Source: Anoplolepis gracilipes (Eukaryota; Arthropoda; Insecta; Hymenoptera; Formicidae). Taken from it: a DNA stretch of 64,000 bases. The translations under genes and the position numbers were made by a program. The notes under the pieces are model-generated. The model was not told the origin of the DNA. It was given only the letters and a program-made list of their open reading frames with translations, and searched no databases. This document shows, piece after piece, positions 1 to 12,731 of this stretch. Location: the NCBI RefSeq assembly GCF_047496725.1, contig NC_132985.1:4145001-4209000 (forward strand), written 5' to 3'. Each line of letters starts with the position of its first letter. Position 1 is the stretch's first letter.

Positions 1-1171
1 ATACGAATATATTTTATTTTAAACATGTAGGTTGAATTGATGATAACAACATTATAAATACATAAATATTTTTTGCTCTTTATATATGTATGAAAGTATA
101 AAAATTATCTTACATCTCATAAAGTCTTACACTTCGTATAGATAATAAATGTAATATTTATAATGAATTGAGAAACTTTCAAATAAATGTCAAATCTATA
201 ACTCGTATAACGATATCAAAAATTGCAGCAAAAACTATATATCTATTTTTTTTTAAATATAAAGTACAGTATTTTAATATTTGTTTTGCTTATGTATTGT
301 TAATATAATTAATACTATTATATGTTAAATTAATACTATCATATATTACTCTCTTTATCTCTATATAAAGCCGATATTCATAATGCGTTAATATCATCCT
401 AAGTATAAAACCAGACTATGAATATTGGTCATAGAATGACTTATACGAATATTTCGATTGAGAAATTGTAATGAATATTCCTTAGATGATCGGTGGTAAA
501 AAAAATAGAGAAAGACGAAATGTAATGTATGAAGTTCTTTCACAAAAAAAAAAAAAAAAAATATAAATATTATATGCACTTTTCTAAATAAAATTATATA
601 TTTCTTATTATATATATCGATTTCTCTCGTCATTTTGCAAATTATTGAAAATGGATAAAGTATCCTAAATAAGGTTGGATTAAAAAATTTTTGTGTATCA
701 GTATCACTCTACCTTTTCAAATAAGTATCTAAAAAAACGCCTCAAAGTTCTGCCAAAATTTATCACTAATCTTACTTTAATATTTTTATACCCTGAATGT
801 GATAAGAATTCTTTATAAATTATTTTAAATTGTACATTTCTTTCCTTTTCTTTGCCTCTCCTTTTTTCTTTCGCATGCGCGCGTAAAAGAATTTGCAGAA
901 AACTGTCATTATTTTATCTTTCAACATTTCCATGTATTATATTTTTTCTCGTTAATCCCGTAAGAGAGGAAAATACATCCCGCATAAATCACGTATAAAT
1001 TAAAGAAAAAATTTATTACAAAAATAATTTTGTCAAACAGTTATTATATTTTTTAACACAAATAACAAAAAATATCAATTAGTCCAATTTGAACAAATAT
1101 ATATTTGTTAGGAAAAACCAAAATTTCAATAGAACTTCGTATTCAAGAGTACAAGTAGAAATCTTTAAAAA
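1..1171. other. AT-rich 3' flank of the MYND gene
   Basis: No gene is supported here. The stretch is AT-rich with poly-A/T runs. The part next to 1171 should be 3' UTR of the minus-strand MYND gene, because an AATAAA on the minus strand lies at 1012-1017. A minus-strand frame at 394-633 is low-complexity Phe/Tyr-rich and is treated as chance. Confidence 0.6.
1012..1017 (-). terminator. Candidate poly(A) signal of the MYND gene
   Basis: The minus strand reads AATAAA, about 155 nt beyond the MYND stop codon. The placement fits a short 3' UTR. In such AT-rich DNA the hexamer also occurs by chance. Confidence 0.4.
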
Positions 1172-4100
1172 TTATAAATTGATACAGATAATTGACTTGT
1201 AACGTTTCTTACATTGTTTGTAATGAACTGCTTTCCAATGCAAATCCGAGCAACGTTTGGAACAATAAGGAGCCTCTAAACAGGCCTGACAATATACCAT
1301 GCTTTTGCATTTACAACGTAAACACGGCCTGTTTTCCATCTCATCTAGGTCTTCCGAATTGTCGTTCATGTCGTCCGACGATTTCTCTTCCTTTATCTCA
1401 TTCAATAACGCGGAATTATGAACTTCATTGTCGCCCACGACCGATGATTTTTTTTCCTTCGTTTCATTCAATGACATGGAATCAGGAATTTCGGGATGGT
1501 CTTCCAACAACTCTTCCATCTTCATCTCATTCAACCACACAAAATTATAATTATCCGGATTATCTGTGTCAAACGATTTTTCTATATTCATCTCATTTAA
1601 CGACAAATTGAAGACATCCAGATTATCGTTCACATCTGATGACTGTTCTTCTTTCTTCTCATTCAACAATGTCAAATCAAAACCTTCCGGATTATCGTTA
1701 ACATTTAATGAATTTTCTTTCTTCACCTCATTCAATGACGCAGAATCAAGGACTTTCGGATTGTCATTCAGGTCGGATAATTCTTCTACTTTAATCTCAA
1801 TCAACGATACAGAGTTAGGGGCTTCCAGATTGTCATTTACAATCGACGATTTTTCCTTTTCATTCAACAACATAAGATCATCTTGAGAGAGCGCATTGGA
1901 ATTGTCTATTTCTTCAAACAACGACGGCGATATGGTCCTGACGTCCAGAATATTCAATACAGTAGAGTTTTCATTATCATCTTTGCTTTTCGTGGGACTG
2001 ACATCATTGACGTTCAAAATATCATTTTTGTCGATACTGGCTTCATTTACATTTTTATTTGTGACGTTGCTTTTCATTGTAGAATTACACGAAGAGGTTC
2101 TCCGTTTTCCATAACATTTATGCTCGGACATATGTCTGAGCAGTTCATTAATCGCTTTAACGCCGCTATGAGTATCCATTTGTACTTGCTTTTCCTTTAC
2201 ATCTTCAATGGTGTCGATTGATTGCACCGGGTTTGACGTTCTCGTATTCAATGTATCCTCTAAAATTTCAGACTGCAATGTTTCCTCGGCTTGTATCTTC
2301 TCTTGTTTTAACTTCTCATTCTGGTTCTGAATATTTGTTTCCTCCATTTCTAATTCGTAATTTTCTGTGAATGGTAATATTATTTCAGATTTGCACAAGG
2401 TTTCATTAAAACATAAATCCTGCGACATATTCGGTTTATCTTTTTCAGAAAACGTTGCCTTATCACGTTGCTCTTCTTGCGAATCTAAATTCAATTTTTT
2501 CGCACTTTCGTCGATATGTAAATGTCCTGAACTTTCGTAGCTCTCGCACATTTTTTTAGAGTCATTAATCTGTTCGTTCATATAATTTTTTTGTTTCAAA
2601 TTTAAGAATAATTCTAATAATGTACCTATTTGCGATGTTTCTGCAAATTTGCTTCTATTTGTCGGATATAATAATTCTGACGTGTTATCTGGTACAAACG
2701 GTGTAGAAGTTCGTAGTATACATGACGTATCAGACTGTGCTTCTGTGACATTCGATTTGGATTCTGTGGTCTTTTTTTTGACATTATCGCGCGTTCCATC
2801 TTGTGAATTTTTGTCAGATGTTTTATTGTTTGTGAGATCACACATTGCGATTTCATTATGATACAATTCTTTATCTTGAACCTCTGTATTACAAGGAACT
2901 TGTGAGGCCGCTTTTTCATTTCCTCTATTGCTATTTAATACTGCAACGTTAAAAATTTTGCATATGTTCGTCATTTCCGCGTTATCAGATCCTTCGACGT
3001 TATCGTCTTTCATTTCATCATCTTGTAACAAACTCAATTTTTTATTTTGTGCAGGAGAAGAACACGATTTTGACAGCCGTTTTTTATGCACATCTGGAGA
3101 TTTTACAGTTTCCTTATATTTTATATGTTCTTGCGTTTCTGTATTGAATGAAGAATGTATTATTGTATTATTTTCTGTAATATTACTTATTGCAAAATTC
3201 GAAATTTTAGATATTTCTTTAGCGTCATCTTTTGTCACCTTTGAACAGCCTTTTATTTTATAACTTAACGCAGTTCGTAAAGAACTCGATGTATCTTGTG
3301 CGAGAGGAGAACATGATTCTGATGTCCGCTTATCGTGAGAGATTTCCGCTACAGATCTTGCAATTTTTGTGTCATCTTGCTCTTTTGTTACCGAGATTCT
3401 GTACGACGTTTTCGCTATTGGATTTTCTTCCGGAATGTTTGAATGTCTTGCTACCGATGTGTTTATATTTTCAAATTGTTTGTTCATAGCTGAAGACATA
3501 CTTTTCTTGAATCGCATCTTTGGTGTATTTACATTTTGCTGTAGCAAATTTTTGAGTTTCGGATATAGTTCCTTAGTTATTGTGGATTGTGGCGTAAGTG
3601 ACGTTTGAAGACGTGACTCTTTATTTTGTGTCTCTATCGATGAATCACTTGTTACCGTCGTGGATTTTGAGTTTATTAAAGCGTTCGGATAAGTATTTTT
3701 TTCTAGAGATTGTTTCTCTTGCACATTATCATAGATTGAATTATTATTTTTATTAGATTGAATTTTGTTGTGAGATGATTTGATTTCCGATTGTTGACTT
3801 GGTACTGTCGCTGTTTTTCCTGATGTATCATTTTGTAACTTTTTTTCGATATAATTTTTATTTATTATCTTGTCTGTGTAATTACGTAAAGATTCATAAA
3901 AGGAGACTAATATCTTTTTTTCAAAGTGGAATTTTTCAGAATCCTGCTGTTTAAATAAACAGTGCTCCAAGTAATATTTTAACTGATCTTTCAATATAAA
4001 TTTTTGAAGTTCTGTCAGAATGTTCAGGTTAAAGTAATGGCTCACAATTTCGTTTGATGGCACTGGCGTAGTTTTCGATGATGTTAATATTATTTTATTT

Positions 4101-7100
4101 TTTGGCAAAGCTGCGTTAAACGTCGCATTTTGTGAGACACGTGGTTCCTGTGACACGGGAGCCTTCGAAGAGATGCCGGACGATTTTTGCGATACGTTAT
4201 ATATGCATTCGTACGCATTTACGCATACGTTATGCATGCGCGAAGTTCCTTGACGTACATCTTGTTGCGGTTTCGTGAAGGGTGTTTTATTTGGCACGTA
4301 ATCTCTAGTTTGTGTCTCCGGCATCCCTGGTCTCTTGTTCGGTACGGATGGCTGCGCATTCTGCGAGACACTATTACTTGACGAACTTATCAAATTTACA
4401 GATGTACTTATGGGTAACGTGTAATGTGGGCGTTGTTGCTGCTGACTCGAGTTTGATGAAATATTCTGAACATGTGCGCGTGCAGATTGCGACGTAAAAC
4501 TAGTCGGCACGTTCTTATTACACTGCTGGAAGTGGCACATTCTCTCTGCAGGTACTGGCAGGGTCTGCGGATTAACAAATTGATTCCCTGGTCCAATATT
4601 TCTCGTTACATTAGTGCCATTTCTCAGAGCGTTAACATTTGTACAACCTTTAGATTGTTGAGTGATCTGGTATAGAATCTTATCCATTTCATTAACGTTT
4701 TGATCCGTCGGAAAATGAGGTACTGCTGAGTTTACGTGAAGCGGTACCTGGGAGTGCGAAGTCTGATTGCACGATGTCTGTTGTTGCATATTAGCAAATC
4801 TTGCGGCCGAACTACTGACTGTCGTAGATTTCAGTTCGTTATTAAAATACCTTTTGTCAGTTGTAGAAGAGACGTTTGTCTTCATTGGCTGTGCGGGCGG
4901 ATATGTGCGTATATTATTAATATTCGACCCTGATGAAGTCAACGACATATAAGAACCGTTAGCTAGATTTATGAAATACTGTTGATTATTAATATTCAAC
5001 ATGTTCGTATTCAGCATATGCTGGTCTTGTATAGAATTCGCGTTTCCTACAGATTGAGCATTAATCACTGGACTCGAAATTGGATTTGACGTTGATGTGC
5101 CTGTAAATGAAACCTTCGGACGAATCGGTACAGGTTGTCTTAAACGCGAAGGATTCCCTGTATTTTTCGAAGATTGTCGATTAATATTTGGTCTCGGGTG
5201 TGGCATTGTTGAGGATTGCGTTCCGAGATGTTGCATCCTGGAAGTGGTACCTGGGAGCGACGTGCCTGGAACATTTCCCAAAAGTGGTGGTTGTGCGTGA
5301 ACATTCTGTACTGATGTACGTGGAACTGACTTGTTATTGATGTTCGAAAATTGCAGCATGTTAGAATATCTCGGATCGCAAAACAGTGGAGCATATTTAA
5401 CAATCGATATATAGTTTTGATATAAAATCATATAGTGGTTTAATTCTTCGAGTGATATCAGTGGACTTAATAATTTTTGCTGATTTATGTAATCTACAAT
5501 ATATTCATCCTTTATCCCACGCAACATCATCTTCAAAGTATTTAAATCTTGATATATCCGAATTATACTCATTTTCATTTCATACATCTTTTCATCATTG
5601 AATATGGATTCTCGAACAATATTGCGGCACAATGAGAAGTTCCAGCAAATGTTTACTACTCCGTTTTGCACCAGTTTTATATCGTCGTTAAAGCTCGAAG
5701 GAATATTCTTAGCCGGCACATTCATCATTGGAGACTGATACGCAGGTTTGGAAGTGGAACTGTACGATGGCGATGGTCCGTGTGTCGATGACGCAGAAGG
5801 AACTGAATGTGTATTGCTTGATGTAATCGATGCATCAAGATTTTTCGACAAATTCACAGGCCTACAACTCAACGGGAATCCAAACTCCGTGTCTGTTTGA
5901 ACTCTTACCTCACTGGTGTGCTTGGCAACCAAAGTTTCCGAGGAAGTCTTTGGTAATTGTTTTTGCAAATCAGGCATCTCGCACGCAGATTTAGCTGATT
6001 CAACATTGTTTTCAACTGCCATTCGCATTTCTTTCCCTTCGACAGACTGTACGCGTTCTGTATTTTTTTCTTTCTGCTCATGGTCCATCGCACCCTCGTT
6101 CAAAATTATATCCTGAGAATTTTGTTGTTGCTCGCCCGCTGTCTTTTCTTTCTCATTGAAGAAACTCTTTGATAATTGTGTTTCTAAATCAGACGCATCG
6201 CGCGCAGATTTAGCCGATTCAGAATCAGTTTCACTTGTCAGCTGCCTCTTTTTCTGTTCGGCAGATTGTACGTTTTTATTCTTTTCTTCTTGATGATTTT
6301 GCGTTGCATTTTCATCTCTATCAAAAATTTGGTCATCTTGAAAATTTTGTTGTCGCTGTTGTTTTGAAGAATAATTTGCATTATCTTTGATAGTATGACT
6401 AGAATTGCATATAACTTCCTGAGTTTTTAATGCTGTTTCAGCAGTAACATCTTCATTATTGTCCGATGATTTTTCCGACGTATTTTTCGCTTCATTTTCT
6501 TCGCTTCTGACTGTGTGCCCGTGCTTAGAGGTTTCGGAAGATGTTTTTAAATTCATCTGAAAGAGTTCGCCAAGAAAGTCTGGATTCTTTTTTAATGTAT
6601 TCAGATTCTTGATGCACGTGTTGACTGCAGACAGAGGTGCTTTCAGCGAAAATTTTCGAGATATTCGAGATTTCGATTTGGGTTTTATTTTTATTTCTAC
6701 TTCAATATCGCTCATATTATCATCATCTGTTGATGAATTATCATCACTGGTATCTGATCTTTTTGAAGACACGTTTGTTATTGGCGAGGAGAGAGCTTCG
6801 TTAACGACATCTTTCTTTTTCGGTAAATCTTCCTCCAATTTTAATGACGTTATCAAACCACACTCAGTTATTCTATTTCCTGCAATGCTTTCTTTATTCG
6901 TTAATAATTTATTTTCAACATTGTGCGATACATTACACTCATCTTTCTCTTTAATATTAGACATTAAGTCTTGCGGAAACATGGTTGATATTGGCTTCGT
7001 CAATACTATATTTGGTCTTATATCTTTTGGTATTTTTATATCTAAATTGGCTAAATCCACGTTTTCTTGAGTTTCTTGCCTATTTCTTTCTTTCGTGGAT

Positions 7101-8716
7101 AATACTACGTTTGGTTTTATATCTTTCAGTATTTTCACATCCTCGTCAGCTAAATTAATATTTTCTTGATTTTCTTGCGTGCTATGTACATCTTCTTTCT
7201 TCGTTGATAATATTATATTTGGTCTTCTATCCTTTGGTATTTTTATATTCTCGTTGGCTAAATTAATATTTTCAACATTTTCTTGATTTTCTTCTTTGGT
7301 AGGCATATTGATTACTTTCATTTCCACATCTTCGCTTGTATCATTTTTGTTAACGATTTTTGTATCGACAATTGATGAAGAATTTTCTATCCGCTGTATT
7401 TTCGCCGAGATTGCGCTCTCTATAGTCTCCTGTGAAATACAAACTGACACATTACGTTTACGTATCGATGTTTCATCTTTGTTAAAATTTATTTTTTCAT
7501 CTTGCTCTTCGTCCGTAGTCAAATCATGCAACATGTCGTTTTCAATGCATATGGTGGAATCATTTGAATTGACGGATTCTACTTTTATCGAGATTACGCT
7601 TTCTGTATCTTCTTGCGAATTATTAACCGACATATTGTGTTTATATGTTGATATTTCATCTCTTTCATCTTCCATTTCTTCTTCGGTCGTGAGATCGTGA
7701 AATGTGTCGTATATTTTAGAATTATTTGAAACAGATTGCAGCTTTCTTTTCTCTAGACGTTCCAATATAATTTTGCGATCTTCGTCACTCTCGCTTTTGC
7801 TAAAACAACCTCCGAATAAATTGCGATATTTTTTTCGTATGCTTTTATTCTGTCTTTTTAATTTTCTTCTTTGTCTTATACATTTATATACTTCTCTTTC
7901 CTTCGTCATATAATCTGTAGTCTTCTCCCAATACATTTGCTTTTCACTCTCATTATTATTATGAATTCGATTATCCTCGGAAAATATTTCACCATCGAAT
8001 ATCTTGGTATCACTTACCAAATTTTCGTCGAGTAACTTATCAGGTGATGCTTTTTTCTTTTCTTTCCTTTTTTTCATCACACTTTCTTCCGAAGATTCGG
8101 AACGTGTTCTTTTCTTATCTGCTGTTTTAAAATCGATTTCGACAGAAAGACTATCTTTCTGCAAATCTGTAAGCTCCGTTTTTACATTTCCGTCTCTAAA
8201 CAAGTTTTCCTGTATGTCTCTTTTTACAATTATATTAGTAGGCGTGTGTGTTTGCTGAGATAATAATTCAGAATCGACACGAGAAGTCTGTACGTTCAAG
8301 ACAGATGCACTTTGATTTTCATTCGTGATATTGTTAGTTCCCGTTTTCAAGCAAGTTTTTAAATTAGAAATTGTATCATCTAATACATTAACATTACGTT
8401 CACATAAAATATCATTACTTCTAGATTCATAGTTACGTTCTTGTATTTGCGAGTCTAACGATTTAATTTTTGATGAAGAGGACGCTGTTTCTCCTTTTTG
8501 CTCTTTTACTTGTTTGTATTGTTTTTCAACAATTTTATCATTTTTTGAAGGGTTAATACTGCTTTTAGAACAATGTTTCTTCAATTGAATTGGCACACTT
8601 GTCTTGATTAATTTATTTTCCAACGACGAATGTTCCAACGATGATTCTACCTTTCTGAAACATATAAGAACACGCTACATAATTATATGTATATAAAAAT
8701 TTCTACTTATATAAAA

Positions 8717-8774
<58 letters not shown>

Positions 8775-9842
8775 ACACTTGTTGAATGTGTTAAAAAATT
8801 TTTTAAGCTATATATTGATATGATTTAATGATGGATCAATTCTGCTACGTAAAATGTGCTAATTTATATTATTAAGCCATTTTAAACGATTCATGATTCA
8901 TTTACAAAAAAAAAAAAAAATATAAAGAGTTTTAAATTACTTATAATAAAATCTATTTTGCCTGTTAAATCTCTATAATATATTCAACAGAATTCTATCT
9001 CCATTAAAAACATTCGAAGTATCAGGACACTAAATTCATATTAGACTAATAAATAAAAGTTTATTCTGAATTCTGCTACGAATTACATGGATTGCTGTAA
9101 AATGGACTTTAAATAAAAAAGATTTCTTTTAGCTCTCTTTTATCTTTCTCATTAACATTCTCATTAACATATTTATCGATTCGAAAAAAATTCAATTATT
9201 TTTACTTTGTATTTATTATATACTTTTTCATTTTATTTATTTTTTCAAAACTGTACATATATGTATAAAATACATTAATCAATCTTTCTTAGTAGTTTAA
9301 TAGCCGCCATGTTTATATGACGATATTTTATAATATGCTGTATTTGATTATGTAAATCGACGAAACGAACTAAGATTTTGCAGATCACCTGTTCGCAAGT
9401 TTGTCCGGGAGATTCGTAGAGGGGACGTTGCCCGAATTGAAAAAGTCGAATAATTCCGTCATCTTATTTTCGATATTAGCATTGTATTCCGATGAATGAT
9501 CGCGATTCATAAACTCCTCAGAACAGTGGCGATCCGTGATCGCTCCGAAGGGTGCATTTGTGAGATCTGATTCTTTCTCGAGACGTGGAAGTTCCTGTGA
9601 ATATGATGATAGGATCAACCAACAAATTAATAGTGTTGTTCGTCAATTCGTTGATCTCGTTCGATCAACATCGGTGTACCATTGCTGAATCTTTTTGCTC
9701 ATTCGTGTTTTCGGTAACGAATGATTAAGAACGATGACCATCGTCAATCAATCAAATGCAGTTGAGAAAGCGAATTGTTCCCACACCCACATGTACGCCT
9801 TTTTTGCTGCTTGCAGTAATACATCAATGGAATCAAATGTCG
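1172..9842 (-). CDS. Giant disordered protein with C-terminal MYND zinc finger (5' end missing)
   Basis: Three exons, in order of transcription: 9842-9787, 9594-9389 and 8654-1172, giving at least 2580 residues. The big exon starts at an acceptor ending TTTCAG and has no in-frame ATG for about 190 codons, so upstream exons are required. Exon 9594-9389 ends AACAG|GTGATC in phase 2, and the big exon supplies the matching third base (Arg). The link 9842-9787 to 9594 is weaker because its donor is GTGTGG. The first coding exon was not found. The C-terminus (about 1213-1330) has the MYND Cys/His pattern: CLRC, then CQAC, YCSKRC and HYKQC. MYND fingers bind proline-rich peptides in chromatin and signalling proteins. 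The rest is Ser/Asn/Lys/Glu-rich and probably disordered, with a basic patch near 8045-8080 (MKKRKEKKK) that could be a nuclear signal. Two helical Leu/Tyr-rich patches lie near 5340-5690 and 3850-4060. Several internal repeats are present. I do not recognise the protein beyond the MYND finger; a nuclear scaffold role is a guess. Confidence 0.8.
1345..1875 (-). repeat. Tandem acidic repeats in the MYND protein
   Basis: Just before the MYND finger about eight degenerate units of roughly 22-25 residues follow one another. Each has the pattern SLNE-x-K-x-E-x-S-x-x-x-NDN. The units differ in length and sequence, so this is an old array diverging under coding constraint. Confidence 0.75.
6985..7300 (-). 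repeat. Three coding repeats with core IPKDxRPNIVL
   Basis: Three successive units of about 35-40 residues in the MYND protein share an Asn/Glu-rich lead-in and a core IPKDRRPNIIL, ILKDIKPNVVL or IPKDIRPNIVL. The core is better conserved than its flanks, which suggests a short linear binding motif. No function is known to me. Confidence 0.7.
7340..7715 (-). repeat. Two coding repeats with core HDLTT[ED]EE
   Basis: Two units of about 55-60 residues in the MYND protein begin HDLTTEEE and HDLTTDEE and continue into a similar stretch (SVNNSQEDTESVIS, SVCISQETIESAIS). The acidic patch beside hydrophobic residues resembles a SUMO-interacting or short interaction motif, but that is only an inference. 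Confidence 0.65.
8719..8770. repeat. (TA)n microsatellite in intron of the MYND gene
   Basis: About 26 TA units, just upstream of the large exon on the minus strand, within the inferred intron 8655-9388. Confidence 0.95.
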
Positions 9843-10290
9843 CTGAAACGATGAGATTTGTATATATCGCAATGAGTCGAACATTTCGCTGACAATAAGA
9901 TTCATGGCTATTGAAGTTTTTTTAAATAACGAAAAAAATGTTTACATAATTTTGGTTTTTCTAAAATTTTTGTTCTCTTATTAATTACATTTAATTCTTT
10001 TAGTTTCTTAAATTTAATCATTAATTAATTATAATTTCGCCTTCATTTTGCACACAATGATAAAAAGTTTACAATTATCGTTATTATTATATCTTGCGAT
10101 AAAAGAAAGATTTAATATTAATAAAGAATTTATGCAAATGTGACGTACAATATTATATCGAAGTTACAAACATATATTACCGCTCTTTATTTCATTAAAC
10201 TTAAAGCATTTGCGAAATACACTTAAGAATCAAAATTATTCATATGATGATCAATTAGGATGTTAATTTAAAATAATGATTTCTTTAAAT

Positions 10291-11064
10291 CAGAAGACCC
10301 GGACCGAATAAAATTACGGTTCAGTTCCGGTTACGGTTTAATAAAAAACTTTAATAACTGTTCCGATTTCAGTTTCGGTTTTGTAACAAATCAGAGAATC
10401 GAAACTGTTTAAATTACGGTTTTTTTCGATTACGGTTCCGGTTCTTTTAAAATTATTGTTTTTCTAATTTTTTTCTAGCAAATTATATTATGGGATTTTC
10501 AGCAAGGCACAGATAACACAGTGTATCACAATACAGTATTCTATTATATCTTTGTTTCTCAGTCTAATTGAAAAAAGACAGAATAAAGTATTGCATTGGT
10601 TGTTGGAAAGTCCACATTGTTTTTTGTTAGCAATTGTATTATTGATTATTATGTAAAGTGCAACATATACATATATTTCCTTTCTTTATATATAAAAACA
10701 TTTATTTTTCTTTCTTTCATATATCTACATGTATTTATATATATTTATATATATTTCTTACATATTTCTTACATATATTTTGTTATAAAATAAAATTTAA
10801 AAAAATACCAAATGTAAATAGTACATACTTTAATTTTCTTTAAAATAATATCAATTTAATTGTAAATGCTTGCTTTCATTGTTTTTTTATTTCTTTTTTA
10901 TTTTATTTTCTTTATTTTTCTTCTAATTTCCTCTTTTTGAAAATTTCATTTTTATCAGATTTATCTTCCAATGACATTTGTTTTTTCACTTCTGTCTTCC
11001 TAAAACATTCATATTATATAGAAATTAAGAGAAAATGTGAATAACTATGTTTTTATATTAAATA

Positions 11065-11109
<45 letters not shown>

Positions 11110-11553
11110 GTGTGTGTATTTATATTATATTTAAAATAATATATATTTCTTAAAAAAACAAAAAAGACAAAAAGATTGTAAAAAGTCGAATTTTCGAAAT
11201 TAATTATTGTCTTTCTTTTGCTGTTTTCACGATATCAATTGATTCTTTTGCTGTGTTTCAGTTGTATTATGAATAACAGTCATTACAAATTAAACGGAAA
11301 AATTGTGTTGAGTGTAACATATTTATGCTACACATATAGACACAATATAATTATAATATACAAATATTTTGTAAAAATAAATTATAAGAACCAAAAAATA
11401 CCAAAAAAACCGAAAATAATTTAACAGTTTCGGTTATGATTCCGGTTACATATTTAAATAAATTTCAATACGATTTACGGTTGCGGTTCGACTGAAAAAA
11501 AAACGGTTATAGAACGGTTATCGGTCCTGGTTTCGGTGCGATCCGGGTCTCTG
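10291..11553. mobile_element. hAT-like non-autonomous DNA transposon with 8-bp target duplication
   Basis: The left end reads CAGAAGACCCGGACCG. The right end, read in reverse complement, is CAGAGACCCGGATCG, so the termini are inverted repeats with one gap and one mismatch. The element is flanked by CTTTAAAT at 10283-10290 and again at 11554-11561, a perfect 8-bp target-site duplication. Eight-bp duplications and CAG-type termini are typical of hAT transposons. Subterminal DNA is rich in the short motif GGTTACGGTT and its variants in both orientations, also usual for hAT. The interior is AT-rich, contains a TA microsatellite near 11071-11099, and has no transposase frame, so it would need a transposase from elsewhere. 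Confidence 0.88.
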
Positions 11554-11897
11554 CTTTAAATAATCATCAAAAAAGTTTATTAACATAAATTATTTTTGAG
11601 TCCTGGATGTTATACTTGAGAAAACGTTCGTACTCTTTTATTGTACATACATGTATTCCATGTCGATCTAACAACACATCTTCACTTCCGGGAGCTTCTA
11701 TCGACTCATTAAAAGATTACTATAATACTTTATAATATTACTATAATATATTTATATATACATGTATAGGTTTATAACGACAAGCAGATTGACCAGCTCA
11801 GAATTGTTAACACTTTAAAACGTTAGATCAAAATGCGCAGAAAGAAATGTGAGGGCGTCTTTTATACAGGCAAAGTGTAGATCGCGGGGTGTGGAGG

Positions 11898-11988
11898 TTT
11901 GCATTTCGTAGAATGCAATGTTCAAAGGATGCCGCCTTTGTTTGCATTTCGCAGAATCGACGCGCAAGAATTCAAAGGGATGCCGTCT
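11898..11988. repeat. Diverged tandem duplication, unit about 45 bp
   Basis: Two adjacent units share TTTGCATTTCG, AGAAT, TTCAAAGG and GATGCCG in the same order (about 11898-11938 and 11941-11988). The second carries a short insertion. It abuts the better-preserved tandem repeat starting at 11990. Confidence 0.7.
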
Positions 11989-11989
11989 A

Positions 11990-12148
11990 AATATCTTGGC
12001 CTTGAAGGTGCACGTGCAGTGTGCAATAATATTTTTATTGAAAGTTATAAAATATAATTTCTTTTACAAAAGAATATCTTGGCCTTGAAGGTGCACGTGC
12101 AATAATATTTTTATTGAAAATTATAAAATATAATTTCTTTTACAAAAG
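11990..12148. repeat. Tandem duplication, unit about 80 bp
   Basis: 11990-12072 and 12073-12148 are nearly identical. Both start AATATCTTGGCCTTGAAGG and end TTCTTTTACAAAAG. The second copy lacks 7 bp after CACGTGCA and has one substitution near its middle. The high identity points to a recent duplication. Confidence 0.9.
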
Positions 12149-12182
12149 AATATTATATATATTATAAATACTATATATATTG

Positions 12183-12386
12183 TTACATCCCTGCGATTTG
12201 TGAAGTCAGGCTATAGATTCGAACATTTGAAATATCTCGATGAAATGTTTCGTCGTCAAGAAGTTTAAGAAGACGTTTGAAAAACAACGACTGGTTGGAA
12301 TCGAAAATAGCTGTCAAGCTGTGCGATCGTGTCTTGATTAGCTGCGAGTTATTCGAAACCATTACGCTTTGTATTGTTTGATTCAT
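12183..12386 (-). other. Coding-like open frame of unknown status
   Basis: A 67-codon minus-strand frame starts at an ATG and stands in DNA slightly richer in GC than its flanks. Its product is not recognised. A TATAAA lies about 25 nt upstream of the ATG on the minus strand. I tried it as an upstream exon of the MYND gene, but no donor in a suitable phase was convincing. It may be chance or a transposon remnant. Confidence 0.15.
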
Positions 12387-12512
12387 TAAAGTGTTTTTGT
12401 GCTTCTCTTTATAAATCTGTGTTATTTATTTCGCAAGTACTTTTGCGCGTGGATTCTATCTAATTATGAAAGAATTAAGTGTAATTAATAAGAGAAATAT
12501 TGCGATATATAC

Positions 12513-12731
12513 TATAAATTAGATTTCAAAATAATTATAATTAATCTGAAATTCATAACAAACAACCTCAAAATTAATATCTTAATCAATTATTAATTTA
12601 TTAGCATATAGCGCATAACTCAGGATTAATTATAAATATTAAACTTAATTTATAAATGATCATTTCATGTTAATGAGCTTTTTGTGGCGTTGCAAGAAAT
12701 GACAAAAGAGAGTTATTATGCATTTATTTCG
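12513..12731 (+). repeat. Diverged dispersed repeat, copy A
   Basis: This stretch matches the reverse complement of 16204-16432 over about 220 bp with short gaps. The best block is TTAATGAGCTTTTTGTG, identical in both (12670-12686 here), followed by AATGACAAAA and GCATTTAT. It could be an old transposon fragment or a duplicated regulatory segment. Confidence 0.6.

Noticed and set aside
394..633. 79-codon minus-strand frame
   Set aside because: Phe/His/Tyr-rich string from poly-A/T DNA with no domain and no conserved look.
10948..11000. Acceptor-like TTTTAG followed by KTEVKK-like codons inside the hAT element, resembling the start of the large MYND exon
   Set aside because: The resemblance is short and Lys-rich, and the frame ends within about 28 codons; it belongs to the transposon.
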